This document shows positions 12,796-14,946 of a stretch of 14,946 nucleotides of DNA, one piece after another (the stretch's first letter is position 1; every line of letters begins with the position of its first letter). Where the stretch lies: positions 1-14,946 of the forward strand of contig RKCM01000167.1 of assembly GCA_014858325.1 (NCBI GenBank), read 5' to 3'. A program made the translations under genes and the position numbers. The notes beneath the pieces were generated by a model. That model did no database searches. It was not told the DNA's origin and worked only from the letters and a program-made list of their open reading frames with translations. Origin of the DNA: Oscillospiraceae bacterium. Its GTDB lineage: Bacteria; Bacillota; Clostridia; Oscillospirales; Ruminococcaceae.

Positions 12796-13343
12796 TAACG
12801 CCCCAGCATCTTGTGGAGCCTTGGCTGCCACAGGATGCGGTAGATCTGCAGCAGATTGTGCAGGGCACGGTCGTACAGCAAAAAGGCCACATTGCCCATG
12901 GCCAAAGTAGTCAGGGAGACGGCCAGGGCCGTGGCCTTCAGGTCCTGCGAGATGCTGCCGCCCGGCACCAGCAGCAGCACCAGCCCATACAGCAGCAGGA
13001 TGCTGCCGTTGCACAGGGCCAGCTTGGCTGCCCCCCGCAGCAAAGCCGGGCGGATGTGCTCGAACCGGGGCTTGACCAGCGGGTAATACCCCAGCAGGAA
13101 CACAAAGGTCAGCGCCTCCTCCTTATCCGGCACAAACAGCAGCGCCAACACGCTGACGGCCCCGTAGGCCGTCCACGCCATGGTCTTGCCGCACTCCATG
13201 CAGACGGTGGCGATGAGGAAGCTTGCCACCGCCGGGGCGATGAACATCAACACCGGGATGACGGCCCCCAGCAGCATCAATGCGACGCTGAGGGCCGCTG
13301 CCATGCCGCAGTAGGCCATGGCCCAGCTTTTGCGGCCCTTCAT
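12795..13343 (-). CDS. Small multi-pass membrane protein, function unknown
   Basis: 182 residues with about five hydrophobic segments (starting near 8, 30, 55, 78, 108 and 137 with varying strength) and basic ends. No enzyme motif is seen. The pattern MKGRKSWAMAYCGMAAALSVALMLLGAVIPVLMFIAPAVASFL resembles small ECF-S-like or DUF membrane proteins of Clostridia, but I cannot name the family. The centre (PDKEEALTFVFLLGYYPLVKPRFEHI) looks like a conserved loop. The ATG overlaps the stop of the upstream DUF5685-like gene by 4 nt (ATGA), so the two are translationally coupled. A hairpin repeat follows its stop. Confidence 0.85.
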   Translation of the reverse strand: MKGRKSWAMAYCGMAAALSVALMLLGAVIPVLMFIAPAVASFLIATVCMECGKTMAWTAYGAVSVLALLFVPDKEEALTFVFLLGYYPLVKPRFEHIRPALLRGAAKLALCNGSILLLYGLVLLLVPGGSISQDLKATALAVSLTTLAMGNVAFLLYDRALHNLLQIYRILWQPRLHKMLGR

Positions 13344-14218
13344 GGCAGCTCCCAGGTCACGGGTGCACCGCCCTGGTCCAGCGGGTCCACCGCGTGGCGG
13401 AGGCCCAGGATGATGATGTTGTCCAGCAGGCTGTGGTTCAGCTTGATGTCCAAAAGGTTGTACGCCCGCACCAGATCGTTGGCGGCAGCCAGCGCCTGCC
13501 GCTGGGCGTTTTTCACAGCGGCTTCCTTGGTGGTGATGCCATTGACAAGGAAAACGTTGTAGCGGCTCCGCAGCTTATCGCGCAAAAAGCTTTCAGCCTT
13601 ATCCATGAGGTAGGCCGCACGGCCGATGCAGCAGCCGATGTGCCGCATGCTCTTGCGCTGGCCGGGGTCGTCGGTGGCCAGCGTAGAGTACAGCGCACCG
13701 TACAGGTTGCTCTTGGGCTCCGCGGCGAGGGTGTAGTTGGCGGAGTGCAGGGTCATCTGGACATCGGCCTGATCCCGCTCCTGGATGAAGATGCGCTCCA
13801 GCGCGGGGTTCTCCGCAGCCGCCTTCTGGTATGCCCGGCGGAGGAAGAGTCGGTCCTTCACCCGTCGGACCTTTTTGTACAGCGGCAGGTCGGCCCACTG
13901 TGCGTCCTGCAGGCGGTGCCAGCCCAGCAGCACCTCCACCTGAGCCGCCAGACGGATGCCCTGGGTCTGGCACATCATGGGCTTCCACAGCAGGGTGCCC
14001 GGCACCCGCATGGTCTTGCAGGTGGCATCGCGGCCCGCCAGACTGTCGGCCAGGATGGCAAACAGCACACCGTTGTACCGCAGGCGGCAGCAGGAATAGA
14101 GGCCGTAGGTGGTGTACAGCTGGCGGCGCACCCCCCGCAGATACCACTGGTAGGTGTTGTAATCGCGGATGGTCAGCTCCGGGATATAAGGGCGCATCCG
14201 TCCGTTCATCTGCCACAT
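13340..14218 (-). CDS. DUF5685-like protein, function unknown
   Basis: About 292 residues. From memory it fits the DUF5685 family of Clostridia: an N-terminal RPYIPELTIRDYNTYQWYLRGV with a following Cys-rich helix (YSCCRLRYNGVLFAILADSL), spaced Cys residues (CKTMRVPG..., PMMCQTQG), a helical middle, and a C-terminal HIGCCIGRAAYLMDKAESFLRDKLRSRYNVFL, where the family usually has GRWIYLIDA-type sequence. The role is unknown. The frame is open to 14314, but the promoter's predicted start site (about 14276) lies inside that extension, so I place the start at the ATG at 14218 behind GAAAGGAG; in-frame ATGs at 14209 and 14197 are alternatives. It is the first gene of a two-gene operon, overlapping the membrane-protein gene by 4 nt. 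Confidence 0.8.
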   Translation of the reverse strand: MWQMNGRMRPYIPELTIRDYNTYQWYLRGVRRQLYTTYGLYSCCRLRYNGVLFAILADSLAGRDATCKTMRVPGTLLWKPMMCQTQGIRLAAQVEVLLGWHRLQDAQWADLPLYKKVRRVKDRLFLRRAYQKAAAENPALERIFIQERDQADVQMTLHSANYTLAAEPKSNLYGALYSTLATDDPGQRKSMRHIGCCIGRAAYLMDKAESFLRDKLRSRYNVFLVNGITTKEAAVKNAQRQALAAANDLVRAYNLLDIKLNHSLLDNIIILGLRHAVDPLDQGGAPVTWELP

Positions 14219-14282
14219 ACCGCCGCTGCACTCCTTTCCTGTCGATTCCGGCGCATTTCGCCCGGTTTTACTCAATAAGGTT

Positions 14283-14311
14283 AGTATAATCGATTTTGCG
14301 CCCGGGTTCAA
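14283..14311 (-). promoter_or_regulatory. Promoter of the DUF5685-like operon
   Basis: On the minus strand TTGAAC (14311-14306), 17 nt, TATACT (14288-14283) is a good vegetative promoter. It shows that translation must begin downstream of about 14276. Confidence 0.8.
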
Positions 14312-14338
14312 CACCCCGAATGTAAAATAATTCGGAAC

Positions 14339-14369
14339 AAAAAACGCACCGGGCGTTTTACCCGATGCG
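14339..14369 (-). terminator. Terminator of the RNA methyltransferase gene
   Basis: On the minus strand a 9-bp stem with one G-T pair (14369-14361 with 14353-14345) is followed by TTTTTT. It lies 9 nt after the stop codon. Confidence 0.88.
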
Positions 14370-14377
14370 TCGCACCT

Positions 14378-14946
14378 TTACTTCTTCTCAAATCTGGGGG
14401 CCGTGGTGCGCTTGCCGTCAAAGCCCTGCTTGGGCATGGGCTTTGCGGGCCGGTTCTCGGACTTGGGGGCGTTGTAATACATATACAGCTGGCAGGGGAT
14501 CATGCCGTTATACATCTTGCGGCGCTTGTTGGCCCGCTTGCCGTAGTGGTGCTCAAAGTCCATATCGGCGGTGATGGCGTACACGCCCGCGCAGGGGTGG
14601 GCCTCCATCTGCTGGCCGAGGGTGCGGGCCAGCTTGGCTGCGCCCTCAATGGTGCTCATCCGCTCGCCGTACGGGGGGTTGGTCAGGACGATGGCCTCGG
14701 GCCGGGCCGCAAAATCGGCCACGTCGGCCACCTCAAAGTGGCAGCGCTTTTCCACGCCCGCCAGCTTGGCGTTGGCGTTGGCCAGAGCCACGGCGGCGGG
14801 GTCGATGTCGTAGCCAAAGGCCTCAAAGCCCACGTCCAGCTTGGACTCGGCCAGTGCTTTCTGGCGCTGCTCGGCCCAGACGGAGGCGGGCACGAAGCTG
14901 TAGCGCTCGGCGGCAAAGCGGCGCTTGAGGCCGGGGGCGATGTTCA
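14378..14946 (-). CDS. RlmL/YpsC-type 23S rRNA guanine-N2 methyltransferase, 3' part
   Basis: SAM-dependent methyltransferase that acts on ribosomal RNA (RlmL N-terminal half or Bacillus YpsC type). The frame is open to the window edge, so only about 189 C-terminal residues are seen; the THUMP domain and the glycine-rich SAM motif would lie outside. Visible are the acidic SAM-ribose strand AFGYDIDPAAVALANANAKLAGV, the strand HFEVADVADF, and the catalytic motif IV NPPYGER typical of N2-guanine or N6-adenine methylation. The C-terminus is basic and Pro-rich (KSENRPAKPMPKQGFDGKRTTAPRFEKK), probably RNA-binding. A clear terminator follows. Assignment to RlmL/YpsC rather than another N-methyltransferase rests on the NPPYGER context. 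Confidence 0.88.
   Translation of the reverse strand, partial: NIAPGLKRRFAAERYSFVPASVWAEQRQKALAESKLDVGFEAFGYDIDPAAVALANANAKLAGVEKRCHFEVADVADFAARPEAIVLTNPPYGERMSTIEGAAKLARTLGQQMEAHPCAGVYAITADMDFEHHYGKRANKRRKMYNGMIPCQLYMYYNAPKSENRPAKPMPKQGFDGKRTTAPRFEKK

Overview
The window looks like chromosome of a Faecalibacterium-like member of the Oscillospiraceae (Ruminococcaceae), a GC-rich Gram-positive gut anaerobe. Four observations support this: an endospore-lineage sigma-factor cluster (spoIIGA-sigE-sigG with spoIIID), a glmS self-cleaving ribozyme, a TPP riboswitch in front of thiT, and above all a gene whose product begins MMMPANFS and resembles the microbial anti-inflammatory molecule (MAM) known from Faecalibacterium prausnitzii. 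The genus assignment is from memory of these families, since no search could be run.

Layout. 1-2416 is a sporulation control block: the 3' part of spoIIGA (pro-sigma-E protease), sigE with an intact pro-sequence, a hairpin repeat, sigG behind a candidate sigma-G/F promoter, and a bidirectional terminator shared with convergent spoIIID, which has a good sigma-E-type promoter. 2739-3514 is a housekeeping promoter, a TPP riboswitch with terminator, and the thiamine transporter subunit thiT. 3546-3732 is a consensus promoter, tRNA-Ala(GGC) and its terminator. 3733-4170 has no gene but holds two extended -10 promoters and a long nested-stem RNA structure.

4171-10445 is the most interesting part. 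A C39-peptidase ABC exporter (PCAT) is followed by the MAM-like protein, which carries a textbook double-glycine leader. A strong terminator then separates these from a tight three-gene group: a small cytosolic protein, a HlyD/ComB-like membrane fusion protein, and a secreted, membrane-anchored protein with three bacterial Ig-like (BIG2) domains. The exporter very probably cuts the leader and secretes the MAM-like protein. The fusion protein and Ig-like protein may be accessory export or surface partners, which is inference from neighbourhood.

10498-12640 is glmS on the minus strand with a glmS ribozyme upstream and a terminator shared with the Ig-protein operon. 12684-12795 is a MITE-like pair of inverted hairpin repeats related to the copy at 1454-1499. 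12795-14311 is a two-gene minus-strand operon (a DUF5685-like protein and a small multi-pass membrane protein) with its own promoter. 14339-14946 is the 3' part of an RlmL/YpsC-type RNA methyltransferase gene with its terminator.
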